A DNA stretch of 64,000 nt from Pollenia angustigena. Lineage: Eukaryota > Arthropoda > Insecta > Diptera > Polleniidae. Positions 47,466 through 56,545 of the stretch are shown piece by piece. The notes below the pieces were generated by a model. The model was given only the letters and a program-made list of their open reading frames with translations. It did not search any database and was not told where the DNA came from. The stretch lies in assembly GCA_930367215.1 (NCBI GenBank), contig OV884059.1, forward strand, positions 11,432,945 to 11,496,944, in the 5' to 3' direction. The position numbers and the translations under genes were made by a program. The stretch's first letter is position 1; the number at the start of each line of letters is the position of its first letter.

Positions 47466-48120
47466 TTTTAAAAATAATCAAGGACAAATACCTATTTTAA
47501 TTATCCCTTACATCAACCTATTTATTTTTATTCAATAAATGTCTATAAATTTGAGCTAAGCCCTCAGTATCTTTTTTAAAAATTAATCCTTTTCTCAAAT
47601 GGAACATTATTTATCTGCAACATTTCTAACATATATCTACGTTTCTTAAAACTTTCCGTATTCAAAATTGATGTGTTTTCAAAATCAGGATAATGATTAA
47701 AATCCCTACAATGAGTTGATAACGCCGTTCCATGGGCTGAATTATAATTCCTATATTTTTGGTCATGTTTATGTCCAGCTAATCTAATTTTTAGTTTTGT
47801 CCCAGTTGTTCCTACATATATTTTCCTACATTGTTCATTATCATTGCCACCACAATGAATCTTATAAACTAAATTCGACCTATCTGACTTTAGTAATCTA
47901 TCCTTAGTTTTTGTGAATAATTTCCCTACATTATTAATCACCTTATGTGCCATTCTGTATTTCCCTTTATCATATATATTCGAGTTTTCTAATCTTTCTG
48001 AAAACCCAGGTACATAAGTTAATGACTTATAAATACGTGGTGCCGAAATCTCATCAATATTACGAGATCTATCTATATTGTATTGTCTTATTAATTTGCA
48101 AATTAATTTGCAAATTAATA
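47466..48120 (-). pseudogene. Inverted 3' fragment of the Penelope ORF (GIY-YIG endonuclease domain)
   Basis: The minus strand encodes residues ~627 to 804 of the 822-residue protein, i.e. the linker and endonuclease domain. Signatures VYKI, YVGTTGT, KIRLAGHKHD and RYMLEML are all present. A frame is open from 48,166 to the stop at 47,576: about 15 antisense PLTR codons fused to the endonuclease part. A single extra T in the run after the RINF codons shifts the frame and creates a premature stop, losing the last 18 residues. The reverse transcriptase is absent. It has Ala at residue 737, like copy 2. Confidence 0.9.
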
Positions 48121-48123
48121 AAT

Positions 48124-48515
48124 TAAATTTCAGATGGCATAGCTTATTATTGACGGAAAGGGACATTAAAATAGGTTTTAGGCTTTGAATAAATTTAAAA
48201 AATTTTGTTTTCCTTTTTTGTTTGTTTGTCTTTTTGTTTAAAGTTTGTAGAATGGAATTTTAAATTTATTATGATAATTTTGTTTTTTGAAATTTTAAAA
48301 TTTATTTTTCCATATTTTATTTTTCCATTTATTGTCAAATTTTATTTTATTTTAAAAAAAAAAAAATTTCCTGAAGAAGATTTCCAACGGAAATCGAAAT
48401 ATTGAAAATAAAAATATTTTAATTAATTTTATAAATAAGTGACCTTAAGCTTGAAGAATTTATTAAAGTATTTAATATAAAAAAAGGTCGAAGAAATAGG
48501 ACTATAATTTACTAA
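48124..48515 (+). repeat. Penelope LTR-like repeat 1
   Basis: It runs from TAAATTTCAGATGGCATAGC to ATAGGACTATAATTTACTAA. It is nearly identical to PLTR 2 and PLTR 3 except for the length of an internal A-run. In Penelope this region supplies promoter and 5' UTR functions. The ORF start follows 18 bp downstream of its end. Confidence 0.9.
48366..48409 (+). ncRNA. Hammerhead-ribozyme-like motif in PLTR 1
   Basis: The core CTGAAGA (fits CUGANGA) is followed by one extra A, a perfect 7-bp stem II (GATTTCC/GGAAATC) with AAC loop, then GAAA. A minimal stem III (A.UA.U) and an AUU cleavage triplet follow, and stem I is formed by ATTTC with GAAAAT. Predicted cleavage is after 48,403. PLEs are known to carry minimal hammerheads with very short stem III. 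The extra A after the core is a deviation, so activity is uncertain. Confidence 0.5.
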
Positions 48516-48532
48516 AGAAAGAACAGAGCACC

Positions 48533-51001
48533 ATGAATTATCAAGATTTCAAGAGCTATGAGGGTAATAAGAAATGGATCAACAGGTTCAACATAGTAAG
48601 GAAAAAGATAATAAAATGTAAGGCAACAATTACATTTTTGATAAGATGCCGTAATGAGGGGATTATGCCAAAATTTATCAAAGATTCCACTAAGAATATT
48701 TTCAAAATCTTCCAAGGAAAATCGAATGCTTCAATGACTTATCAATTCGGGAAATATGTTCAAGGCTTACAAAACAGGATTCTTAATTCATCAATCAAAC
48801 AAAAACATTACCAATTAAGGGAAAATCAAGATGAATTACGATATTTAAAATATGTTATAAGCAGGTTTTTGAACAGTTTTGAGATGGAGAATTTTTTGAA
48901 ATATGATGACAGATTAGCAGATAAATTAATGAAGAAAGAAAAACAGGTACATAAGAAAAAGTTTGATTGTCTTATTAATTTGCAGAGAAAAGAATTAGGA
49001 ATAAGATTTAATAAGAAATGGTTTGTAAATAAAACAGATGGGGATATACCAGAGGACGTACAATGGATTTTATCTTTAGGACAAAAACACGCACTTCCAG
49101 TAAATAAGGGAGATTTTCCATTGATGAAAGTTATATGTGATGGTGAAGATTTTATTGAAACTGTAGAAAATAAGGAACAACAGGAAATTGAAAGGTCAAA
49201 TTTTGTAACGATAGTAGATAATCATTTAAATAAAATGTCATTGGATTGTAGGGATAGATTTACAATAAATAAAGTGAAATTGAGTGAAAAATTTCTTAGA
49301 AATAATAGGGAAATAATGATTTTGAAAGCGGATAAAGGTAACACAACAGTAGCTATTAATAAAAGAGATTATATGTCTAGAATTGAAAACATTTTAAGTG
49401 ACGATACTACTTTTCACACATTAGAAAAAGATCCAACAAGCAGATTTGAGAAAATTAATAATAAATTTATTGAAGAACTTTTTAAATTAAGCGTGATAAC
49501 ATTAGTGGAAAAAAACAAATTAAAAACTTTCATATCTGTAGCACCAAAATTATATGGATTACCAAAAATTCATAAGGACAATTTTCCTTTAAGACCAATT
49601 TGTTCGTCCATAAATTCACCATCACATAATCTTTGTAAATATATTACGAATTTACTTAAGAAGATAACGGAGAATTCTAAGTATAATGTTAGTAATTCTA
49701 TACAATTTAAACAAAAGTTGGAAAATTTAACAATTCAGGATAATGAAAAATTAATATCACTTGATGTTGTTTCATTATTTCCTAGTATTCCAGTGGACTT
49801 AGCTATTAGAATTATTGAGGAAAATTGGGATAAAATTTCAGGGTTAACAAATATTAATAAGGATTTATTTTTGAGAATTATTAAGTTCTGTATAGTAGAT
49901 AATAGATATTTTCAATTTGATAAGAAAATATATGCACAAAAAAAGGGGCTACCTATGGGTTCTCCAGCATCTCCAATAGTTGCTGATATTGTTATGGAGA
50001 AATTATTAGATACATGTTTAGGAAAATTGACAATTAAACCAAAGATAATAACGAAATATGTAGATGACTTGTTTGTTATAGTTAATGAGAATGAGATTGA
50101 TAATCTTTTATCAACGTTTAATTCTTTTGATCAAAATATTAAGTTCACTATTGAAAGGGAATTGAATTTTTCAATTCCATATTTGGACACATTGGTGATA
50201 AGGAAAGGAAGTAGATTATTGGTAGATTGGTATCAAAAACCAACTTCATCAGGTAGAATTTTAAATTATTATTCTAAACACCCAAAGAGAATTATCATTA
50301 ACACAGCTAGGAATCTAATAGACAGGATATTAACAATTAGTGACAATAGATTTCATAGGAAAAATAAGGAAATTATTGGGAATATTTTGAGGAATAATAG
50401 TTTTCCCAACAAATTAATTTGCAAATTAATAAGACAATACAATATAGATAGATCTCGTAATATTGATGAGATTTCGGCACCACGTATTTATAAGTCATTA
50501 ACTTATGTACCTGGGTTTTCAGAAAGATTAGAAAACTCGAATATATATGATAAAGGGAAATACAGAATGGCACATAAGGTGATTAATAATGTAGGGAAAT
50601 TATTCACAAAAACTAAGGATAGATTACTAAAGTCAGATAGGTCGAATTTAGTTTATAAGATTCATTGTGGTGGCAATGATAATGAACAATGTAGGAAAAT
50701 ATATGTAGGAACAACTGGGACAAAACTAAAAATTAGATTAGATGGACATAAACATGACCAAAAATATAGGAATTATAATTCAGCCCATGGAACGGCGTTA
50801 TCAACTCATTGTAGGGATTTTAATCATTATCCTGATTTTGAAAACACATCAATTTTGAATACGGAAAGTTTTAAGAAACGTAGATATATGTTAGAAATGT
50901 TGCAGATAAATAATGTTCCATTTGAGAAAAGGATTAATTTTAAAAAAGATACTGAGGGCTTAGCTCAAATTTATAGACATTTATTGAATAAAAATAAATA
51001 G
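48533..51001 (+). CDS. Penelope-like reverse transcriptase with GIY-YIG endonuclease, copy 1
   Basis: This intact 822-residue protein copies element RNA at a nicked chromosomal target. Residues ~1-250 are a basic N-terminal region (LRYLKYVIS..FL, YxxL-rich). Reverse transcriptase motifs follow: KADKGNTTV (265-273), YGLPKIHK (341-348) with PLRPICSS, motif A LDVVSLFPSIP (410-420, catalytic Asp 411), KGLPMGSPASP (471-481) and motif C YVDD (509-512, Asp 511 and 512). The C-terminal GIY-YIG nuclease has VYKI (707-710), a Cys pair (712, 720), YVG (724-726), Arg 735, a His-rich HKHD (739-742) and Glu 788. The ATG lies in CACCATG just after the PLTR, with no in-frame alternative. Residue 737 is Asp here but Ala in the two other copies. 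Reverse transcriptase and nuclease key residues are all present, so it is probably functional. Confidence 0.95.
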   Translation: MNYQDFKSYEGNKKWINRFNIVRKKIIKCKATITFLIRCRNEGIMPKFIKDSTKNIFKIFQGKSNASMTYQFGKYVQGLQNRILNSSIKQKHYQLRENQDELRYLKYVISRFLNSFEMENFLKYDDRLADKLMKKEKQVHKKKFDCLINLQRKELGIRFNKKWFVNKTDGDIPEDVQWILSLGQKHALPVNKGDFPLMKVICDGEDFIETVENKEQQEIERSNFVTIVDNHLNKMSLDCRDRFTINKVKLSEKFLRNNREIMILKADKGNTTVAINKRDYMSRIENILSDDTTFHTLEKDPTSRFEKINNKFIEELFKLSVITLVEKNKLKTFISVAPKLYGLPKIHKDNFPLRPICSSINSPSHNLCKYITNLLKKITENSKYNVSNSIQFKQKLENLTIQDNEKLISLDVVSLFPSIPVDLAIRIIEENWDKISGLTNINKDLFLRIIKFCIVDNRYFQFDKKIYAQKKGLPMGSPASPIVADIVMEKLLDTCLGKLTIKPKIITKYVDDLFVIVNENEIDNLLSTFNSFDQNIKFTIERELNFSIPYLDTLVIRKGSRLLVDWYQKPTSSGRILNYYSKHPKRIIINTARNLIDRILTISDNRFHRKNKEIIGNILRNNSFPNKLICKLIRQYNIDRSRNIDEISAPRIYKSLTYVPGFSERLENSNIYDKGKYRMAHKVINNVGKLFTKTKDRLLKSDRSNLVYKIHCGGNDNEQCRKIYVGTTGTKLKIRLDGHKHDQKYRNYNSAHGTALSTHCRDFNHYPDFENTSILNTESFKKRRYMLEMLQINNVPFEKRINFKKDTEGLAQIYRHLLNKNK

Positions 51002-51053
51002 GTTGATGTAAGGGATAATTAAAATAGGTATTTGTCCTTGATTATTTTTAAAA

Positions 51054-51444
51054 TAAATTTCAGATGGCATAGCTTATTATTGACGGAAAGGGACATTAAA
51101 ATAGGTTTTAGGCTTTGAATAAATTTAAAAAAATTTTGTTTTCCTTTTTTGTTTGTTTGTCTTTTTGTTTAAAGTTTGTAGAATGGAATTTTAAATTTAT
51201 TATGATAATTTTGTTTTTTGAAATTTTAAAATTTATTTTTCCATATTTTATTTTTCCATTTATTGTCAAATTTTATTTTATTTTAAAAAAAAAAATTTCC
51301 TGAAGAAGATTTCCAACGGAAATCGAAATATTGAAAATAAAAATATTTTAATTAATTTTATAAATAAGTGACCTTAAGCTTGAAGAATTTATTAAAGTAT
51401 TTAATATAAAAAAAGGTCGAAGAAATAGGACTATAATTTACTAA
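51054..51444 (+). repeat. Penelope LTR-like repeat 2 (between the copies)
   Basis: It serves as 3' region of copy 1 and 5' region of copy 2. A ~50-bp 3' UTR (GGTTGATGTAAGGGATAATT and following) separates the copy 1 stop codon from it. Confidence 0.9.
51295..51338 (+). ncRNA. Hammerhead-ribozyme-like motif in PLTR 2
   Basis: It is identical to the motif at 48,366-48,409. Being between the two tandem copies, cleavage here would cut a read-through tandem transcript into unit-length RNAs. Confidence 0.5.
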
Positions 51445-51461
51445 AGAAAGAACAGAGCACC

Positions 51462-53930
51462 ATGAATTATCAAGATTTCAAGAGCTATGAGGGTAATAAG
51501 AAATGGATCAACAGGTTCAACATAGTAAGGAAAAAGATAATAAAATGTAAGGCAACAATTACATTTTTGATAAGATGCCGTAATGAGGGGATTATGCCAA
51601 AATTTATCAAAGATTCCACTAAGAATATTTTCAAAATCTTCCAAGGAAAATCGAATGCTTCAATGACTTATCAATTCGGGAAATATGTTCAAGGCTTACA
51701 AAACAGGATTCTTAATTCATCAATCAAACAAAAACATTACCAATTAAGGGAAAATCAAGATGAATTACGATATTTAAAATATGTTATAAGCAGGTTTTTG
51801 AACAGTTTTGAGATGGAGAATTTTTTGAAATATGATGACAGATTAGCAGATAAATTAATGAAGAAAGAAAAACAGGTACATAAGAAAAAGTTTGATTGTC
51901 TTATTAATTTGCAGAGAAAAGAATTAGGAATAAGATTTAATAAGAAATGGTTTGTAAATAAAACAGATGGGGATATACCAGAGGACGTACAATGGATTTT
52001 ATCTTTAGGACAAAAACACGCACTTCCAGTAAATAAGGGAGATTTTCCATTGATGAAAGTTATATGTGATGGTGAAGATTTTATTGAAACTGTAGAAAAT
52101 AAGGAACAACAGGAAATTGAAAGGTCAAATTTTGTAACGATAGTAGATAATCATTTAAATAAAATGTCATTGGATTGTAGGGATAGATTTACAATAAATA
52201 AAGTGAAATTGAGTGAAAAATTTCTTAGAAATAATAGGGAAATAATGATTTTGAAAGCGGATAAAGGTAACACAACAGTAGCTATTAATAAAAGAGATTA
52301 TATGTCTAGAATTGAAAACATTTTAAGTGACGATACTACTTTTCACACATTAGAAAAAGATCCAACAAGCAGATTTGAGAAAATTAATAATAAATTTATT
52401 GAAGAACTTTTTAAATTAAGCGTGATAACATTAGTGGAAAAAAACAAATTAAAAACTTTCATATCTGTAGCACCAAAATTATATGGATTACCAAAAATTC
52501 ATAAGGACAATTTTCCTTTAAGACCAATTTGTTCGTCCATAAATTCACCATCACATAATCTTTGTAAATATATTACGAATTTACTTAAGAAGATAACGGA
52601 GAATTCTAAGTATAATGTTAGTAATTCTATACAATTTAAACAAAAGTTGGAAAATTTAACAATTCAGGATAATGAAAAATTAATATCACTTGATGTTGTT
52701 TCATTATTTCCTAGTATTCCAGTGGACTTAGCTATTAGAATTATTGAGGAAAATTGGGATAAAATTTCAGGGTTAACAAATATTAATAAGGATTTATTTT
52801 TGAGAATTATTAAGTTCTGTATAGTAGATAATAGATATTTTCAATTTGATAAGAAAATATATGCACAAAAAAAGGGGCTACCTATGGGTTCTCCAGCATC
52901 TCCAATAGTTGCTGATATTGTTATGGAGAAATTATTAGATACATGTTTAGGAAAATTGACAATTAAACCAAAGATAATAACGAAATATGTAGATGACTTG
53001 TTTGTTATAGTTAATGAGAATGAGATTGATAATCTTTTATCAACGTTTAATTCTTTTGATCAAAATATTAAGTTCACTATTGAAAGGGAATTGAATTTTT
53101 CAATTCCATATTTGGACACATTGGTGATAAGGAAAGGAAGTAGATTATTGGTAGATTGGTATCAAAAACCAACTTCATCAGGTAGAATTTTAAATTATTA
53201 TTCTAAACACCCAAAGAGAATTATCATTAACACAGCTAGGAATCTAATAGACAGGATATTAACAATTAGTGACAATAGATTTCATAGGAAAAATAAGGAA
53301 ATTATTGGGAATATTTTGAGGAATAATAGTTTTCCCAACAAATTAATTTGCAAATTAATAAGACAATACAATATAGATAGATCTCGTAATATTGATGAGA
53401 TTTCGGCACCACGTATTTATAAGTCATTAACTTATGTACCTGGGTTTTCAGAAAGATTAGAAAACTCGAATATATATGATAAAGGGAAATACAGAATGGC
53501 ACATAAGGTGATTAATAATGTAGGGAAATTATTCACAAAAACTAAGGATAGATTACTAAAGTCAGATAGGTCGAATTTAGTTTATAAGATTCATTGTGGT
53601 GGCAATGATAATGAACAATGTAGGAAAATATATGTAGGAACAACTGGGACAAAACTAAAAATTAGATTAGCTGGACATAAACATGACCAAAAATATAGGA
53701 ATTATAATTCAGCCCATGGAACGGCGTTATCAACTCATTGTAGGGATTTTAATCATTATCCTGATTTTGAAAACACATCAATTTTGAATACGGAAAGTTT
53801 TAAGAAACGTAGATATATGTTAGAAATGTTGCAGATAAATAATGTTCCATTTGAGAAAAGGATTAATTTTAAAAAAGATACTGAGGGCTTAGCTCAAATT
53901 TATAGACATTTATTGAATAAAAATAAATAG
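51462..53930 (+). CDS. Penelope-like reverse transcriptase with GIY-YIG endonuclease, copy 2
   Basis: It is identical in length (822 residues) and, as far as I can compare, in sequence to copy 1 except residue 737, which is Ala (GCT) instead of Asp (GAT). Motifs are at the same positions: KADKGNTTV 265-273, LDVVSLFPSIP 410-420, GLPMGSP 472-478, YVDD 509-512, VYKI 707-710, YVG 724-726 and Glu 788. The Ala agrees with the inverted fragment, so this is probably the parental state. Start context and spacing to the PLTR are the same as in copy 1. Unit spacing is 2,929 bp. It is expected to be functional. Expression would come from the PLTR promoter region and is not shown by the sequence. Confidence 0.95.
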   Translation: MNYQDFKSYEGNKKWINRFNIVRKKIIKCKATITFLIRCRNEGIMPKFIKDSTKNIFKIFQGKSNASMTYQFGKYVQGLQNRILNSSIKQKHYQLRENQDELRYLKYVISRFLNSFEMENFLKYDDRLADKLMKKEKQVHKKKFDCLINLQRKELGIRFNKKWFVNKTDGDIPEDVQWILSLGQKHALPVNKGDFPLMKVICDGEDFIETVENKEQQEIERSNFVTIVDNHLNKMSLDCRDRFTINKVKLSEKFLRNNREIMILKADKGNTTVAINKRDYMSRIENILSDDTTFHTLEKDPTSRFEKINNKFIEELFKLSVITLVEKNKLKTFISVAPKLYGLPKIHKDNFPLRPICSSINSPSHNLCKYITNLLKKITENSKYNVSNSIQFKQKLENLTIQDNEKLISLDVVSLFPSIPVDLAIRIIEENWDKISGLTNINKDLFLRIIKFCIVDNRYFQFDKKIYAQKKGLPMGSPASPIVADIVMEKLLDTCLGKLTIKPKIITKYVDDLFVIVNENEIDNLLSTFNSFDQNIKFTIERELNFSIPYLDTLVIRKGSRLLVDWYQKPTSSGRILNYYSKHPKRIIINTARNLIDRILTISDNRFHRKNKEIIGNILRNNSFPNKLICKLIRQYNIDRSRNIDEISAPRIYKSLTYVPGFSERLENSNIYDKGKYRMAHKVINNVGKLFTKTKDRLLKSDRSNLVYKIHCGGNDNEQCRKIYVGTTGTKLKIRLAGHKHDQKYRNYNSAHGTALSTHCRDFNHYPDFENTSILNTESFKKRRYMLEMLQINNVPFEKRINFKKDTEGLAQIYRHLLNKNK

Positions 53931-53982
53931 GTTGATGTAAGGGATAATTAAAATAGGTATTTGTCCTTGATTATTTTTAAAA

Positions 53983-54373
53983 TAAATTTCAGATGGCATA
54001 GCTTATTATTGACGGAAAGGGACATTAAAATAGGTTTTAGGCTTTGAATAAATTTAAAAAATTTTGTTTTCCTTTTTTGTTTGTTTGTCTTTTTGTTTAA
54101 AGTTTGTAGAATGGAATTTTAAATTTATTATGATAATTTTGTTTTTTGAAATTTTAAAATTTATTTTTCCATATTTTATTTTTCCATTTATTGTCAAATT
54201 TTATTTTATTTTAAAAAAAAAAATTTCCTGAAGAAGATTTCCAACGGAAATCGAAATATTGAAAATAAAAATATTTTAATTAATTTTATAAATAAGTGAC
54301 CTTAAGCTTGAAGAATTTATTAAAGTATTTAATATAAAAAAAAGGTCGAAGAAATAGGACTATAATTTACTAA
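53983..54373 (+). repeat. Penelope LTR-like repeat 3 (3' terminal)
   Basis: This is the last element segment. It ends TTTACTAA and abuts the 16-bp direct repeat of the target. An additional A in the A-run before GGTCGAAG distinguishes it from PLTR 1. Confidence 0.9.
54223..54266 (+). ncRNA. Hammerhead-ribozyme-like motif in PLTR 3
   Basis: It is identical to the motif at 48,366. Here cleavage would define the 3' end of a transcript. Confidence 0.5.
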
Positions 54374-54509
54374 ATTGATATTTAAATAAAACTGGTGAAA
54401 TTGACCATTAGATAATCGATTAGGCGAAGGACCAATATCCAGTTCATATTTTATATTCCACGTGAGTTATAAAAAATATCAGAAAATATCAATTAAAAAA
54501 TTAAAAAGT

Positions 54510-54900
54510 ATCAAAAAGTCTTCTCTTATAGATTCTCATCCACTCAGGATATTGTATGTTTAATTTACTGTTTCTATGTCTAATATTTACGAAAATGAAT
54601 TAAAGTACCACATGTAAAACAAAAAAGTACCAAAATGCTCCCTTTGCATGCTTAATTGTATCCTTTTAGGTCGAATATTAACAAAAATTCAAAAAGTACC
54701 AGATGAAAAACAAAAAAGTACCAAAATTTTCTATATCGTATAGGTTCTCATTCACTCAGAATCGTGCACCTATAACATTATGTTTCTAAGTTCAATATTA
54801 AAGAAAATTCAAATATTCTCACATGCAGCCCGGAAAAGTAAATGAAAGAAATTACATTTTTCGTATTTCCTCTTTTTAAACTTTTTTTCTCCCCATTGGG
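54510..54900 (-). repeat. ~118-bp tandem array, right inverted arm
   Basis: It has about three units in the orientation opposite to 45,110-45,870. GATTCTCATCCACTCAGGAT, ACAAAAAAGTACCAAAAT and TCTCATTCACTCAGAATCGT are the complement landmarks. The outermost part (ATTTCCTCTTTTTAAAC, ..TCTCCCCATTGGGG) also mirrors 45,110-45,180. Confidence 0.75.
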
Positions 54901-55024
54901 GTTCGGTTGACAAACAAAGGAAGAAAGCTTTCTTAACTGAGTTGTCTGTGCCGATTTGTATATAAGATTTATATAGTCGAAATATTCAAAAACCGGTTTC
55001 TAAAAAATTACGAATATTCGACCA

Positions 55025-56545
55025 TCTTATTATACCCTCCACCACAATTAGTTGTGAAGAGGGTATACTTAGTTTGTGATTTCGTGTGAAACTTTTTTAT
55101 TATTCATCTCAGACCCCATAAAGTACATATATTGTGGATCCTTGAGTAATTCTAAGTCAATTTAGCCATGTCCGTCTGTCCGTCCGTCTGTCCATCTGTT
55201 GAAAACACGTTTACTTTCGAAAAACTCAAAAGAAATAAATAAACTTGGTGTTAAATTTCTTGTAGTTATCCTAAGCAGTTTGGGATTGAAATTCAGCAAA
55301 ATCGGTTCAGTAGGATCAGAGCTATAAATCAAATTGTGGAACCACCACCTAAAAAAATTGATAATTTTGTTTAAAAAACCTCACATAAATAGTAGAACCA
55401 TGCACATAATGATATAATATTTTTCAAAAATTCGTTTTATTCGACTGGAAATCACGCTGTAAAATTTCGTGAAGATCCGTCCATAATTTACCCTAGGCCC
55501 CATATAAGCTCTACTCCCGGAATAGTACGCCTAAGACCCCAACTAACAATGCTATCATAACAAATTTTGGCTCATCACAGTTTTAAAGGACTAGAAATGG
55601 CACTGTGAAGTTTAGTGAAGATCGGTCCATAATTTACCTTAGGCCCCATATAAACCCTACTTCCGGAAAACAGTTTAGTACGCCTAAAACCGTTAAAAAT
55701 AGCGCTATCATAACAAAATTTGGTACATCACAGTTTTATTGGACAAGAAATAAGACTATTCAATTTCGGTAAACTTTCTTCCAGCTTAGCTTCATATGAC
55801 CAGAAAAAATGTTATGCCATTTTGAAATATACGGTCCATAATTTACCGTGGATCCCATTTTAGCAGCCTTCTGAAATTCTCTGTAAACGCTTAAACTAAT
55901 TGCACCGCTGTTTTGAAATTTATGTTTTTTAATACCAGAAATCACTCTACGGAATTTTGGGATGATTCGTTCATAGCTTACCATGGCTTCAATATAAGTT
56001 GTCCTCCTGAAAATCCTTTAAGTTCGGCTTTAACTGTTACGAATCATGATATTTTACTCAAGCTAGTAAAAATTGCTAAAAAAAAGTCATAACACTTTCT
56101 GATTGTCAGTCAATTATTTAATATATCGAGCCCTAATAGCAAAAATGATGTAACCAACAAAAATAAAATTTTACAGAAGAGTGTTTTTTTTTTATTTTAT
56201 TTCAAATAAATTTTGTATGAAATTTGTCGGTTACCTCAAAATTGTTGTTGCTATAAAATCGTTACGGTGCCTTATGTGACCACGACGTTTTAGGAGATGA
56301 TGCAAGTGTTGCCAATAAAGTCATTTATTAAAAAAAACTAAAATTTAAAATGATGTCGCTTACATCATTTTTGCTATTAGGGCTCGATATGTCTAAACCG
56401 CAACCAATTTTAATGCAGATGTCTGATTTTATAAAGATAAATTAATAATAAATAGACATCATACAGATATTACTCCTAAAACATTAGAACTGTCGGTGGA
56501 GGGTATCAAAGATTCGGCATTAATATAGCACTCTTAACTTGTTTT
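55025..56545 (+). mobile_element. TATACCC interspersed repeat, long copy
   Basis: The head TTATACCCTCCACCACAATT, TGTGGATCCTTGAG and CATGTCCGTCTGTCCGTCCG, and the tail GGTGGAGGGTATC, AAGATTCGGCAT, ATATAGCACTCTTAACTTGT, match the fly-typical repeat also seen at 60,262. The interior has three ~110-130-bp repeats of a GGTCCATAATTTACC.TAGGCCCCATAT block (about 55,480-55,860). No protein is encoded. A MITE is nested in its right part. Confidence 0.7.
56123..56390. mobile_element. MITE with perfect 31-bp inverted repeats
   Basis: 56,123-56,153 (ATATCGAGCCCTAATAGCAA and following) is exactly complementary to 56,360-56,390. TA is present at both ends. It is 268 bp and non-coding. Perfect TIRs and likely TA duplication suggest a recent Tc1/mariner-type MITE. 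Confidence 0.8.

Larger units (their letters stand above)
47113..54373 (+). mobile_element. Penelope-like element composite: inverted 3' piece plus two tandem full copies
   Basis: In order: an inverted partial copy (47,113 to about 48,120), PLTR 1 (48,124-48,515), ORF copy 1, PLTR 2 (51,054-51,444), ORF copy 2 and PLTR 3 (53,983-54,373). AATTGATATTTAAATA occurs at 47,098-47,113 and at 54,373-54,388, a 16-bp candidate target duplication. Tandem copies plus a 5' inverted fragment are the known insertion style of Penelope in Drosophila virilis. PLEs are mobilised by target-primed reverse transcription with a GIY-YIG nuclease. The copies are nearly identical, so the insertion is young. Confidence 0.95.
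47015..54410. mobile_element. Palindromic MITE split by the Penelope composite
   Basis: The left arm starts TTATGGCCAATTTCACCAAT (47,015). The right arm, in reverse complement, starts TAATGGTCAATTTCACCAGT (54,410). Both continue into TTTAAATATCAATT. With the Penelope insertion and one target copy removed, the MITE would be about 121 bp with ~38-bp imperfect arms. The insertion point is within the right part of the hairpin. Confidence 0.75.

Noticed and set aside
48205..48405. Phe-rich plus-strand frame in the PLTR (also at 51,115)
   Set aside because: It is an AT-rich artefact in the LTR-like repeat, and the A-run length changes its end between copies.
48512..48715. Minus-strand frames antisense to the Penelope ORFs (also at 50,373, 51,441 and 53,302)
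   Set aside because: They are shadows of the sense ORF and are repeated identically only because the element is duplicated.
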